A stretch of DNA of 38,812 nucleotides, from the IMG/VR virus record IMGVR_UViG_3300019926_000031, positions 1-38,812 of that record; one strand, written 5' to 3'. Of the stretch, positions 13,156 through 20,870 are shown piece after piece (position 1 is the first letter of the stretch; each line of letters begins with the position of its first letter). The translations under genes and the position numbers were made by a program. The notes below the pieces were generated by a model. The model was not told the DNA's origin. It searched no databases and saw only the letters and a list, made by a program, of their open reading frames with translations. Source of the DNA: a virus.

Positions 13156-13348
13156 GGAAATCCCGACAGGAGAGAAAACGACAGTGCCAGCGAGTGAGTT
13201 GGAGGATTTAGTGGAACAGTGGGAAAAGAACGGCGCGGATGATTTTGACAACGGCACCAACTACTACCGACGGTTTACAGGCAAACAGCAACTAAAAGAC
13301 GCTGTGGAACTCCAAGCACTCATAGACAAACACGACCCAAAACAATGA
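13148..13348 (+). CDS. Small acidic hypothetical protein, 66 aa
   Basis: Helical and acidic (SELEDLVEQWEKNGADDF ... KQQLKDAVELQALIDKH). No motif. Coupled by ATGA to the membrane protein gene that follows. Confidence 0.55.
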   Translation: MTEEIPTGEKTTVPASELEDLVEQWEKNGADDFDNGTNYYRRFTGKQQLKDAVELQALIDKHDPKQ

Positions 13349-13500
13349 CCAAGACAGCAGCATACATCTACGGCGTTGTAATCGGTTACTGGATAGGGGC
13401 AGGGTATGCACCAACCGGGATAGGAATCTACGGTGCTGGCTTCCTCTCGTTAGTGCTGATAACGATTGCGTACTACTTGGAGAAACAAGATGGCAATTGA
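13345..13500 (+). CDS. Small two-span membrane protein, 51 aa
   Basis: Two hydrophobic segments (IYGVVIGYWIGAGYA and GIYGAGFLSLVLITIAYYL) separated by a short turn, with a charged end (EKQDGN). It resembles a small holin or channel-like protein in size, but nothing shows a lysis role, and no endolysin is seen nearby. Coupled by ATGA to the previous gene and overlaps the next by 11 bases. Confidence 0.6.
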   Translation: MTKTAAYIYGVVIGYWIGAGYAPTGIGIYGAGFLSLVLITIAYYLEKQDGN

Positions 13501-13591
13501 CTTCACGAGCGGAACGAGCTGCCCGGAGTGTGCAAACCTCTTGTGGGGAGACAATTACTGCCCGAACTGTCGGACTACATACGATGACTAA
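13490..13591 (+). CDS. Zinc-ribbon microprotein, 33 aa
   Basis: SCPECANLLWGDNYCPNCRT: two CPxC knuckles 10 residues apart, a minimal zinc ribbon. Starts inside the end of the membrane protein gene. Last of this packed run; a TATA-like box for the next gene follows at once. Confidence 0.6.
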   Translation: MAIDFTSGTSCPECANLLWGDNYCPNCRTTYDD

Positions 13592-13592
13592 G

Positions 13593-13600
13593 TCTATAAG
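13593..13600 (+). promoter_or_regulatory. TATA-like box for leaderless gene at 13622
   Basis: TCTATAAG is centred about 25 bases before the ATG at 13622, in the 30-base gap between genes. This fits leaderless transcription. Confidence 0.5.
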
Positions 13601-13621
13601 GATGGCCCCGTAAGTATAACT

Positions 13622-13984
13622 ATGGCAGATGCATACAAATGCGACCGGTGCGGAGAGTACAAGGACGGTAAGCCAGAGTGTCTGTTTGAGTTTCCAAATC
13701 CATTCAGGCAAGGGCTGACGGATAATGACGAACGTAAGATGTCGCTCTGTGCTGACTGTCAAGATGCTCTTACCGAGTTCATGAGCATGAGCGCAGACGA
13801 CGACAACGGCCTATTCAATGTCGAGTTTGAGTATACTGGAGAACCAATAGCAGGAACCACAAATCACGAGTTCCCATCTTTCAGTGATAGGGTGAGAACT
13901 CTTGAGATGGATATCCAGCAACCACGTCGTATGCGGCGAACAGACCTCAAGCGACAAGTTGACATGGGTGCAAAGAATTACTAA
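13622..13984 (+). CDS. Zinc-finger protein with DAYKCDRCGEY start, 120 aa
   Basis: The N-terminal zinc site is MADAYKCDRCGEYKDGKPEC, paired with LCADCQD at about residues 42-48. The leftward gene at 16291 begins almost the same way (MTDAYKCDRCDEYREGSPC) and also has a second CxxC, so the two are paralogues. The C-terminal half, RRMRRTDLKRQ, is basic, suggesting nucleic-acid contact. First gene of its transcript, leaderless. TAATG coupling to the next. Confidence 0.65.
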   Translation: MADAYKCDRCGEYKDGKPECLFEFPNPFRQGLTDNDERKMSLCADCQDALTEFMSMSADDDNGLFNVEFEYTGEPIAGTTNHEFPSFSDRVRTLEMDIQQPRRMRRTDLKRQVDMGAKNY

Positions 13985-14136
13985 TGACCGGCAATCATCG
14001 GTATATTAACAATGCAGACCAACAGCGGTGTAGATACGGCCACTTCGCTACGGTGCTGAGTGAGAGTGAGACTTTGATCCGAGTCGAGTGTACAGTCTGT
14101 AACGAGAAACACGCACTGTGGGGTTCGGAGATATAG
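13984..14136 (+). CDS. Zinc-finger protein, 50 aa
   Basis: RCRYGHFAT near residues 15-23 and ECTVCNEKHALWG near 35-47 form a Cys/His metal site of the CxxxH ... CxxC type common in haloarchaeal proteins that monitor polypeptides or RNA. TAATG coupling to the preceding gene. Function unknown. Confidence 0.55.
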   Translation: MTGNHRYINNADQQRCRYGHFATVLSESETLIRVECTVCNEKHALWGSEI

Positions 14137-14146
14137 CGGCAAGGGC

Positions 14147-14156
14147 GTTTATAATC
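14147..14156 (+). promoter_or_regulatory. TATA-like box for gene at 14180
   Basis: GTTTATAATC is centred 28 bases before the ATG at 14180, consistent with a leaderless transcript. Confidence 0.5.
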
Positions 14157-14179
14157 GGTACGTTTTAGTCGGTGTAGGT

Positions 14180-14881
14180 ATGAGTATATGGCAAGCACCT
14201 TTTGGTAACACCGCTACTGGTGGTGTTGCACACTCAGTCATGGCTGTATCCAAACACAAGCAGACACAGTGCAAGCACTGCGAAGACAACTATACAACCG
14301 GCTTTGATGCACAATACTGTTCAGAACAGTGCTTCTATCGGGAAAAGGGTTCAAGCGCACAGAACATTTTGAAACACGATCACCGTCTGTGCGGAACCTG
14401 CGCAGCTATACTCAAGCAGATCGACCCACCGAGCGAGGAGTGGGAGCACAAACGCCAGAGTATGCAAGAAGTCCTGTTAGAGAACGGGGCAGAGCTCATA
14501 CAAGGCGACTCCAGGATAGAGATAGACGCAACAGAGGCAACCGGCCATAGACCAATCACGGATGCAGTCATCGGGTTTCAGGATAGCACCCCAGAAGCGA
14601 CGGACGTACTAAGAGATAGCCACACAGACAAGTATTCTATTGAGCAAATCACACGCACTGGATTAGGGTGTGAGTGTGGCAATGCAGATACAACGCATAC
14701 TTCGGATATACTCCAACAAGCTGACCTTGTTCGTGTTTTATCTAACTATGTTCAAACGTTTCGGTTACTCTACCACGAAGGGCAGTTAGACCAGATGATA
14801 GACAAGGACATCTTTTTCACAGAATACAAGCGTTCACAGGACATTACATACGCACTGGGGAAAGCACTACACAGTAAGTAA
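14180..14881 (+). CDS. Cysteine-rich hypothetical protein, 233 aa
   Basis: An N-terminal zinc region (CKHCEDNYTTGFDAQYCSEQC, then CGTCAAILKQ, residues 31-77) is followed by a helical and mixed body with CECGNADT near residue 168 and a helical C-terminus (VLSNYVQTFRLLYHEGQLDQM). The N-terminal knuckles resemble small treble-clef zinc domains of the MYM or HNH-edge type, but no HNH signature completes them. The start at 14180 fits the TATA box; an internal ATG at 14240 begins directly before the zinc domain and is an alternative. Role unknown. Confidence 0.65.
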   Translation: MSIWQAPFGNTATGGVAHSVMAVSKHKQTQCKHCEDNYTTGFDAQYCSEQCFYREKGSSAQNILKHDHRLCGTCAAILKQIDPPSEEWEHKRQSMQEVLLENGAELIQGDSRIEIDATEATGHRPITDAVIGFQDSTPEATDVLRDSHTDKYSIEQITRTGLGCECGNADTTHTSDILQQADLVRVLSNYVQTFRLLYHEGQLDQMIDKDIFFTEYKRSQDITYALGKALHSK

Positions 14882-14883
14882 TC

Positions 14884-15141
14884 ATGGTACTACAATCAGA
14901 CGTAACGGTCGACATAGACACAGAGACGATAAATAATGCAGTGCGAGAGAAATTCACGGAAGCATCTGGTCCACCGGATACAACGCAAGTAAAAGCACCT
15001 ATCTCGCCGTTTGATGAGTGCTTCCAGTCTGTTAACGATGTCCTGAAAGACACAGATGCAATCCCGGATGATGCGCTTATCCAACGCATTGTTGTTGATG
15101 CACCCGGTGAGTATGTTCGTGTCTGGTACGATACGGAGTGA
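14884..15141 (+). CDS. Hypothetical protein, 85 aa
   Basis: Acidic protein with an amphipathic helix (TINNAVREKFTEA) and a C-terminal strand pair (RIVVDAPGEYVRVWYDTE). Two bases after the previous gene, so probably co-transcribed. No family recognised. Confidence 0.6.
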   Translation: MVLQSDVTVDIDTETINNAVREKFTEASGPPDTTQVKAPISPFDECFQSVNDVLKDTDAIPDDALIQRIVVDAPGEYVRVWYDTE

Positions 15142-15148
15142 CTAAGAC

Positions 15149-15253
15149 ATGTGTGATGGATACTTCACGCCACAGCGTTGTGATATACACGGCGTTTATC
15201 GAACATTAGTATGTCAACAGTGTGTTTTAGAAACGGACGAGAGCGGCGACTGA
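15149..15253 (+). CDS. Small B-box-like zinc protein, 34 aa
   Basis: RCDIHGVYRTLVCQQC has the C-x-x-H ... C-x-x-C spacing of a minimal B-box or zinc finger. Lies 7 bases after the previous gene and about 25 before the small terminase gene. Function unknown. Confidence 0.5.
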   Translation: MCDGYFTPQRCDIHGVYRTLVCQQCVLETDESGD

Positions 15254-15277
15254 AGCGGTTTATTTGAAACGATAGCC

Positions 15278-15874
15278 ATGAGTAGTACCAACGGAGTGAA
15301 AGCGGATGAGCGGCCAGAGAGCGCCGTCTGTAACGTCGAAGACTGTTCGGCGTGGAAGACAGGCGACTTAAACTTCTGCCATCATCACAAAGGCATGGCA
15401 AAAGGCGGTGGGACAGAGAACAATGGGAACGCCGTGAAGCACAATCTTGACGCTGATAGGTCAAAGCTCTGGGAACGGATGCCTGACACCCGGCAAGAAG
15501 TCTTTGAAGGCATTGTTGAGAGCCTTCGAGAGCGATACGAGGAATATCACGGCAGAGAGCCGGTTGGCGATGAGATTGAAGATTTCCGGGAGATAGCATG
15601 GTCAGTGATTGAGAAACGGTATGCTCGTGACTACATGGCGGAATGCATGGACGAAACAGGTAATCCGCTCATGGAACGCGTTACCCGGACGGTCGACGGC
15701 GAGAAAGTCACGTTTGAGCAACCGAACGGGCTACTCGGACGAATCTCGGAGAATCGCCGTGAGGATCGCCTACTCAAGAAACACACTGGGCTGTATAAAG
15801 ACCCAGAGAGCCAGCAGGCAGATGCGTCAAAAGAACAGGCAGAGTTAGTTCGGAAGGCGCTGCAAGAGGATTAG
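15278..15874 (+). CDS. Probable terminase small subunit, 198 aa
   Basis: The N-terminus has a zinc knuckle (VCNVEDCSAWKTGDLNFCHHHKG) followed by a basic Gly/Asn run (GGGTENNGNAVKHNL), a start typical of small terminase subunits in haloarchaeal and other phages, where asparagine-rich basic segments contact DNA. The remainder is helical with a charged C-terminus. It precedes the large terminase but is separated from it by six leftward genes, which is unusual. Assignment rests on N-terminal pattern and position, not on a clear domain. A TATA-like TTTATTTG lies close upstream (about 16 bases before the ATG). Confidence 0.6.
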   Translation: MSSTNGVKADERPESAVCNVEDCSAWKTGDLNFCHHHKGMAKGGGTENNGNAVKHNLDADRSKLWERMPDTRQEVFEGIVESLRERYEEYHGREPVGDEIEDFREIAWSVIEKRYARDYMAECMDETGNPLMERVTRTVDGEKVTFEQPNGLLGRISENRREDRLLKKHTGLYKDPESQQADASKEQAELVRKALQED

Positions 15875-15999
15875 TCGGGTTGGAGCCGTTGATTACAACC
15901 GGGGCACATGATTTCAGTCTCTGGGTCGGTAGACCATCCAGTGATGCCAAGGCCACAGGTTTCACACGTCCAGTCGAGTTGGGTTTTATCGTCACTCAT
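15871..15999 (-). CDS. Zinc-ribbon protein, 42 aa
   Basis: TCETCGLGITGW and MCPGCNQRL give two CxxCG/CxxC knuckles 19 residues apart. Its stop overlaps, on the opposite strand, the stop of the small terminase gene (15871-15874), so the two transcripts converge with no spacer. Its start overlaps the upstream gene by 8 bases. Confidence 0.6.
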   Translation of the reverse strand: MSDDKTQLDWTCETCGLGITGWSTDPETEIMCPGCNQRLQPD

Positions 16000-16294
16000 A
16001 GCTGTAGTCGTCTATCAGGGCTTCAACATCTTCTGCGAACGATTCAACGACGTTAGCAGTTTCGTAGTGGCCGCCACTGCCTGCCTGTTGTGCCGTGTTG
16101 AGTAGGTCGCTATGGAGTTCCTGTAGGGCTTCCACGGGGACGGCGTCAACACGTTCACGGACTGCATCACGCCCGCTGAAGTGCTTTTTTAGGCCCTTGT
16201 GAGCGGCATCGGAACCCCACACACTGCCGTGATATAGGTCTTGGTTGACCATAACGGAGTAGAGTTCGGAGTCCGAAGGGTCGCTATCGGTCAT
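15992..16294 (-). CDS. Hypothetical helical protein, 100 aa
   Basis: A helical acidic protein, MTDSDPSDSELYSVMVNQ at the start and a C-terminal part (ETANVVESFAEDVEALIDDYSYE) rich in Glu and Asp. No motif. Overlaps neighbours by ATGA and 8 bases. Confidence 0.6.
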   Translation of the reverse strand: MTDSDPSDSELYSVMVNQDLYHGSVWGSDAAHKGLKKHFSGRDAVRERVDAVPVEALQELHSDLLNTAQQAGSGGHYETANVVESFAEDVEALIDDYSYE

Positions 16295-16488
16295 ATTTCA
16301 CCCTCAAATAACTCTGCGACCTCTTGATCTGCTGTTTCAGCACACTCTGGGCAGAGTTCGGCCTTCGATTTGGTGGTTGAATCAGTCCACCCTGTAATAC
16401 CTCTTGAAGCGTAAGAGCGGTACTTACGCCGGCATGGCGAACCTTCTCGATACTCATCACAGCGGTCGCATTTGTATGCGTCTGTCAT
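16291..16488 (-). CDS. Zinc-finger protein, paralogue of gene at 13622, 65 aa
   Basis: MTDAYKCDRCDEYREGSPC at the start and ELCPECAETAD near residue 44 form a two-knuckle zinc site. The first 19 residues match the gene at 13622 nearly residue for residue, so one of the two is a duplicate on the other strand. ATGA overlap with the next gene. Possible regulator. Confidence 0.62.
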   Translation of the reverse strand: MTDAYKCDRCDEYREGSPCRRKYRSYASRGITGWTDSTTKSKAELCPECAETADQEVAELFEGEI

Positions 16489-16491
16489 CGT

Positions 16492-16611
16492 TCAAGCCTC
16501 TGGTGGTGCAACGGTCACTATTCTATTCTGGTAGTTGATTGGGACCGTCACTTCAACCGTTTCGCCGGATTGGAGCTGTTCTAACTGTTCTGTGTTGAGT
16601 TGGACGTACAT
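16492..16611 (-). CDS. Small hypothetical protein, 39 aa
   Basis: A beta-rich frame, MYVQLNTEQLEQLQSGETVEVTV, ending in TVAPPEA. Its start overlaps the stop of the coiled-coil gene upstream. The strand pattern would fit a small AbrB-like half domain, but this is weak. Confidence 0.5.
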   Translation of the reverse strand: MYVQLNTEQLEQLQSGETVEVTVPINYQNRIVTVAPPEA

Positions 16612-16913
16612 TATCGTTCAAGCCTCTCTTGCAGGGTCTTCACATCCGTTTGCAGGTCTTTCAGCCGCCCTTCAACGGTGTCTAACCTCTCATACAACTC
16701 ATCAACGTCAAACTCGACACCCGGTTCGTTGACCATTGAGAGTTGGTCTTTCAGTTCCTTGATTTCGTCCGCTGTCTCTTGGTTGGCTATATCTGAGCTA
16801 TCACCCAAAAGCCGGGCTATAACGGACTTGTAAGGCTCGTCGTCATACTGCCGTAGCTCTTTGAGTTGCTGTGCTTGCGTCTTCGTAATTTGGATTGTTG
16901 TGTGTTCGGTCAT
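16611..16913 (-). CDS. RHH-like N-terminus with coiled coil, 100 aa
   Basis: TTIQITKTQAQQLKELRQYDDEPYKSVIARLL (residues 5-36) has the strand and two helices of a ribbon-helix-helix domain. Residues 45-100 form a coiled coil (DEIKELKDQLSMV ... VEGRLKDLQTDVKTLQERLER). The same plan, RHH followed by coiled coil, is seen at 6885. From memory, haloarchaea have many such short antitoxin-like proteins. A repressor controlling the leftward block or the terminase promoter is a fair inference. Confidence 0.6.
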   Translation of the reverse strand: MTEHTTIQITKTQAQQLKELRQYDDEPYKSVIARLLGDSSDIANQETADEIKELKDQLSMVNEPGVEFDVDELYERLDTVEGRLKDLQTDVKTLQERLER

Positions 16914-16927
16914 TGATGCACCGCACG

Positions 16928-16962
16928 CCCACAGTAGCCGGTGAGACTATACAACCTGTGGG
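16928..16962. promoter_or_regulatory. 7-bp inverted repeat around a TATA-like box, leftward
   Basis: CCCACAG (16928-16934) and CTGTGGG (16956-16962) are exact inverted repeats. Between them GTTGTATAGT on the minus strand is TATA-like, about 38 bases before the start at 16913. The repeat begins directly after the stop of the gene at 16963-17217. It may be an operator for the RHH protein gene or a terminator of the upstream one. Confidence 0.5.
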
Positions 16963-17217
16963 TTAGGCGAAGGTGAGTTCTGAGGTTTCAAACTGTGCAA
17001 CGCTTTCTGGGTTACACTCCTTGAGAACCTTCCGAACGTAACTCTCGGTCGGCTGATCGGTAAGGATGTTGTTGCACTCAATAACGTTTTCACAGAACTC
17101 GACAACCGTCATGTCGAGATTGTCAGCGGCTTTGTCTCGGATGTGGTTTGCTTTGTCGCCGCTCGGTCCCGCTTCGCCCGTGTAGATCGTGACGAGTTCT
17201 CGCACAGTCTGACTCAT
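16963..17217 (-). CDS. Hypothetical protein, 84 aa, divergent from large terminase
   Basis: A helical protein, MSQTVRELVTIYTGEAGPSGDKANHIRDKAADNL, with two Cys (residues 41 and 48) and a final strand. No recognised family. It is transcribed leftward from the symmetrical promoter shared with the large terminase gene and begins exactly 26 bases from its centre. Possibly a regulator of the late promoter. Confidence 0.65.
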   Translation of the reverse strand: MSQTVRELVTIYTGEAGPSGDKANHIRDKAADNLDMTVVEFCENVIECNNILTDQPTESYVRKVLKECNPESVAQFETSELTFA

Positions 17218-17225
17218 ACCTAAAC

Positions 17226-17267
17226 GTTATAGCGCAGGTATAATAAAGGTAACGGTTTAGCTATAAC
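17226..17267. promoter_or_regulatory. Symmetrical bidirectional promoter with 8-bp inverted repeats
   Basis: The TATA-like TATAATAAA at 17239-17247 is centred at 17243, exactly 26 bases from the leftward ATG (17217) and 26 bases from the rightward ATG (17269). It reads TTTATTATA on the other strand. GTTATAGC (17226-17233) and GCTATAAC (17260-17267) flank it as inverted repeats, and a second pair TAAAC (17221-17225) and GTTTA (17255-17259) lies beside them. Both genes would be leaderless. The flanking repeats look like operators that could control both directions at once. Confidence 0.65.
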
Positions 17268-17268
17268 C

Positions 17269-18888
17269 ATGCCAGAACAAGACGCCACCTTAGCCGACGT
17301 GCTTGGGCAATATGCTCCGGGGACGGGTAAAGATAGATACGTCCGGTTCATCGATGAGGTTTTAGACTATCCTGTCACGGACACGCTTGAGACGATGGCC
17401 AAGTCCTTGGAACAGAACGAGCAAACCTTGGCTGTTGGGGCGAACGGACCGGGTAAGAGTTATGCAGCCGCTCTGTTGGCTGTCACAGTGCTCTATACCA
17501 ACGCCGACGTGGTTGTTCCAGTCACGGCAGGGAACGGTGACACGCTCAAGAATAGTATCTGGAAGCCAATCAAGTCTATTTGGCGTAGCACGGGCTTGCC
17601 GGGTGACTACAAGGATAACGATAGGAGCCTGCATACTGGCTTTGATGATGAGTGGTTCCTAGAGTGTCATTCACCGCGACACCCTGACGACCTTGAGGGC
17701 GACCACAACAATAACGTGGTCTATATCATTGAAGAAGCTGATAAACCCGGCGTCACTGCGGAACACATCGACTCGGCACGGTCTACGCTTGGCGACGACG
17801 ACCATATTCTAGTGATTGCGAACCCGCCGACAGATGAGACGAACGTTGTAGCGGACCTAATGCAGAATCCTGAGTGGCATAGGCTTCAATTCCCAACGTG
17901 GGAATCTCGGAATGCTCGGGTTGACCGTGGAATCTGTGACAAGGATAAGATAGGTGGCATTGCCGGCCTGAGTAAGATGCAGTCCGACTGGGCCGAGTAT
18001 CATGATTCTAGTTGGCCCGGCATTGAGAGAGTTATAGAAGTTAGCAGTCCGTACCTCACACCAGAAGGGGAACCGACTACAAAAGAGTGGGAAGCGGCAC
18101 GGGAAACTCAGCCGAACGAAGTGGTCGGTCGAGAGGGGTTGTATGATCCGAACGTCAAAGCGAAAGAGAACCCAGAGTTTCGGGCAGACCTAGATGAGCG
18201 TTGGTATAAGCGACGTGCGGGAGTTATGCCAGCGGACGGGGCAGAGAAATGGCGTCCGTGGTCTATCGCTGATGTAGAGGCAGGGTATAGTAGAGACGTT
18301 GGCTATGTTCGTGAGACGCCGGAGTGTCTTGGTGTCGACGTGGCTGATGAGACGGACAAGACTGTTGCTGTCGGGTTGCATGACCAAAAGGCAGTTATCG
18401 AATACACTAGCCAGCGGAAACTACCGGAGCAGCGCACAGAACTCTTAGAGAAAATCCGAGAGTGGCCGGACATGGATGGCAGGGTCGATGCCGTGGGCAG
18501 TGGACGGGACATAGCCCAAACACTCGCTGAACGGTTTGCTGGCTTTTCCGAGTTCGGGAATGGTGAAGTGGCTGTTGATGATGACTATCGCCATAAGTGG
18601 GACCATGGCCTACAACTCATAGGCGAATGGCTCCGCAGTGGTGGTAGTTTTGATGACGGGAATCTATACGAACAACTCAAAGTAGCCGCTCGAATCATTC
18701 AGTTCCAGCGTAACCACCTAAAAAGCCGTGGTAAAGTGATTGAAGCCACGACGAAAGACACGCTTAAGAAAGAGTTAGGTTACTCTCCAGATGAGCTTGA
18801 CGCATTGCTGATGAGTCTATACGCACGAGAAACAGATAAAGCCATCTCACGAACAACGTCAACCTATAACAAGATTACAACGCAATGA
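17269..18888 (+). CDS. terL: Terminase large subunit, 539 aa
   Basis: The packaging motor ATPase-nuclease. Walker A-like GANGPGKS at residues 57-64, Walker B VVYIIEEAD at 150-158, and a following motif VIANPP at 182-187. The RNase H-type nuclease domain begins with LGVDVADETDKTVAVG (about 354-369), giving the first catalytic Asp; VDAVGSGRDIAQTLAERF (about 406-423) carries the second acidic position, and LDALLMSLYA near the C-terminus the third region. Length is normal. It cuts and translocates DNA into the prohead through the portal encoded next, with which it overlaps by ATGA. Leaderless from the symmetrical promoter. Confidence 0.9.
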   Translation: MPEQDATLADVLGQYAPGTGKDRYVRFIDEVLDYPVTDTLETMAKSLEQNEQTLAVGANGPGKSYAAALLAVTVLYTNADVVVPVTAGNGDTLKNSIWKPIKSIWRSTGLPGDYKDNDRSLHTGFDDEWFLECHSPRHPDDLEGDHNNNVVYIIEEADKPGVTAEHIDSARSTLGDDDHILVIANPPTDETNVVADLMQNPEWHRLQFPTWESRNARVDRGICDKDKIGGIAGLSKMQSDWAEYHDSSWPGIERVIEVSSPYLTPEGEPTTKEWEAARETQPNEVVGREGLYDPNVKAKENPEFRADLDERWYKRRAGVMPADGAEKWRPWSIADVEAGYSRDVGYVRETPECLGVDVADETDKTVAVGLHDQKAVIEYTSQRKLPEQRTELLEKIREWPDMDGRVDAVGSGRDIAQTLAERFAGFSEFGNGEVAVDDDYRHKWDHGLQLIGEWLRSGGSFDDGNLYEQLKVAARIIQFQRNHLKSRGKVIEATTKDTLKKELGYSPDELDALLMSLYARETDKAISRTTSTYNKITTQ

Positions 18889-20870
18889 GTAGAACAAGTC
18901 GTGCATGGGAAGCCCTGCAAGAGCGGTTAGACCAAACTGTTGAGACGGTCACACGCAGCGCTCGGATTGATATAGTCTCTGGCGGCGTTGATGAGATTGA
19001 CCCACCCGAAGATTTAGACAAGTTTGCTGAACAGGCACGAACGACAGGGCCTGTTCGGAAGAATCTCCGGCAGTTCGTGAATGATGTGTGGGAACCCGGC
19101 TATCGGGTGACTGCCGAATCCGGGCAAACTGAAGCCTACTTTGAGGGTGGGGAGGATGCGCCTGAGGGAACGCCTGAAGGTGGCTTCCTCGCTAATGCTG
19201 GTGTGTTCGGTGGGGAACGGCACACTGACTTTTACGATTTCGGTAAGGCAACCACATGGCAGAAGTGGGTTCGTGGGACGATCCTCGTTGAACTCTTGAA
19301 GTCTGAGCCAGAGAATCCAGACAGTCCGATTACTGGCTTCTACCATATCCGGCCTGAAACAATCTACCCGCAAGTGCAAAATAATACGAATATCCTCCTT
19401 CCAGCGGACACTGAAAACCTACCGGATGATGTAGACACTGAGGAAGTCGAGAAAACCAAACGCGGGGAAGTGGCTGCGTACATTCAGTTTGATGATGAGT
19501 CAATCTTGGGCATCCGGCGTGGTGGGTTTGACCGACAGCAGATCCCACTGAGTCAAAACGACGTAATGAAGCAAGTCCTTGACCCAGATATCGGGGATGA
19601 TGCGGGGCTTGCTGACACGCAGGGCGTGTTTGGCACGTCTATCATTGAGGGTATCACCGAGGATATTGAGGAATACAAGCGCATCAAGCGAGACCGGGCA
19701 GAGGCTATATCTCGGAAGGCATACGGCGTGTGGACGGCACAGTTCAAGCCAGAGGTAATTGAACGCGGTAACACCACCGAGGTTGTTGAATGGTCTGACA
19801 GAGCAATCCAGAACGCAGAGGCAGACCTTGAAAGCATGGGGCCGGGTGACATATACACATCCGATGCGAATATCGACCTTGAAAAGTTTGAGCCGGATGT
19901 GCCAGAACTGAACCCGGTCATTCAGCAGTACATTAACATCATGCTGGCACCGTTGCCGGCACCGAAGTACATGATTGGCTTCGCTGAAGGCATCAATAGG
20001 GATGTTACCTCAGAACAGAAAGAAGCCTATCATGACCTCTTGAGTCAGGAACGCCGCTATCAGGAAAAGAAGTGGACGCCTGTACTGAGAGAGGTAGCCG
20101 AGCGACAAGGGTTAGATACTGATGGCTTAGAACTCAAGCTAGAGCCACAGACCGAGGAGAATCCGGTAAAGTCTCTGTCGACTGACGAAATTGATAGGAT
20201 GAACACCTATGTTTCAACCTTAAATGCGGCAGCAGGGCCACAGGCCGGGCCAACGGCGCTTGTTGACGCCCAAGAGTTGCTTGAAGTGCTTGACTTCCCG
20301 ACGGACGATATGGACGAACCCGAAGATGTAGTTGATGAGCTGTCGACCGAGGAAACTGAAGCGGCATGGCAGGACATCATGGGTGTAGATGCGTTAGCCA
20401 CGCAGTACAGCGAGGGTGATACAGTACAGACGCCGCAAGGGATTGGCGTTATCTCTGGTGTGTTCACAAGCTCGTTTGATGACGTTGAAGCGTCTAGTAA
20501 CAGTCCTGCATATGCTGTTGCACTCAAGGACGCACGGGTTGGAAGTCAGTTCTACAAAGCCTCACAGTTAGAAGAAGCAGAACTACCGGACGTTGATGTT
20601 GACGAACCGTCGTCCGACATTGAGGCAATGCTTGATATTGCCGCTGCAACGGATGGCGAATATGAGGCTCTTGATTGGACAATGCCGGAGTCATGGCGCG
20701 AGAGTGAAACACCTGCCCGTGTTATCTTGTTGAAGGCGTGGGCGGACATGAACGGGCAGTTTGACTGTGATGGGGCTTGTTGTATGGGCGACCTAAAGGA
20801 CGCCGAACTCTGTGCGAGTATGAAGGATGAAGTCTTGGGGACGGATGAATGGCGCGGTTGGGGTGGTTAG
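18885..20870 (+). CDS. Portal protein with C-terminal extension, 661 aa
   Basis: Residues 1 to about 450 read as an HK97/SPP1-like portal: an acidic N-terminal region, a long body with FYHIRPETIYPQV and later a helical stem-like region with INIMLAPLPAPKYMIGFAEG and QERRYQEKKWTPVLREVAERQG. Beyond about 500 there is a Glu/Asp linker, a KOW or tudor-like segment (YSEGDTVQTPQGIGVISGVF), and a Cys-bearing tail (FDCDGACCMGDLKDAELCASM). The portal is the dodecameric ring through which DNA passes. The C-terminal extension is not usual and could dock to terminase or the prohead scaffold. Follows the terminase in the standard order. Confidence 0.85.
   Translation: MSRTSRAWEALQERLDQTVETVTRSARIDIVSGGVDEIDPPEDLDKFAEQARTTGPVRKNLRQFVNDVWEPGYRVTAESGQTEAYFEGGEDAPEGTPEGGFLANAGVFGGERHTDFYDFGKATTWQKWVRGTILVELLKSEPENPDSPITGFYHIRPETIYPQVQNNTNILLPADTENLPDDVDTEEVEKTKRGEVAAYIQFDDESILGIRRGGFDRQQIPLSQNDVMKQVLDPDIGDDAGLADTQGVFGTSIIEGITEDIEEYKRIKRDRAEAISRKAYGVWTAQFKPEVIERGNTTEVVEWSDRAIQNAEADLESMGPGDIYTSDANIDLEKFEPDVPELNPVIQQYINIMLAPLPAPKYMIGFAEGINRDVTSEQKEAYHDLLSQERRYQEKKWTPVLREVAERQGLDTDGLELKLEPQTEENPVKSLSTDEIDRMNTYVSTLNAAAGPQAGPTALVDAQELLEVLDFPTDDMDEPEDVVDELSTEETEAAWQDIMGVDALATQYSEGDTVQTPQGIGVISGVFTSSFDDVEASSNSPAYAVALKDARVGSQFYKASQLEEAELPDVDVDEPSSDIEAMLDIAAATDGEYEALDWTMPESWRESETPARVILLKAWADMNGQFDCDGACCMGDLKDAELCASMKDEVLGTDEWRGWGG

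Noticed and set aside
13345-13500. Two-span 51-aa membrane protein as holin
   Set aside because: No endolysin-like gene is seen anywhere and the place is in the early accessory run; I left it as a membrane protein only.
15257-15268. TATA-like TTTATTTG as promoter for the small terminase gene
   Set aside because: It is only about 16 bases before the ATG, too close for a leaderless transcript starting at that ATG, so I did not list it as a promoter.
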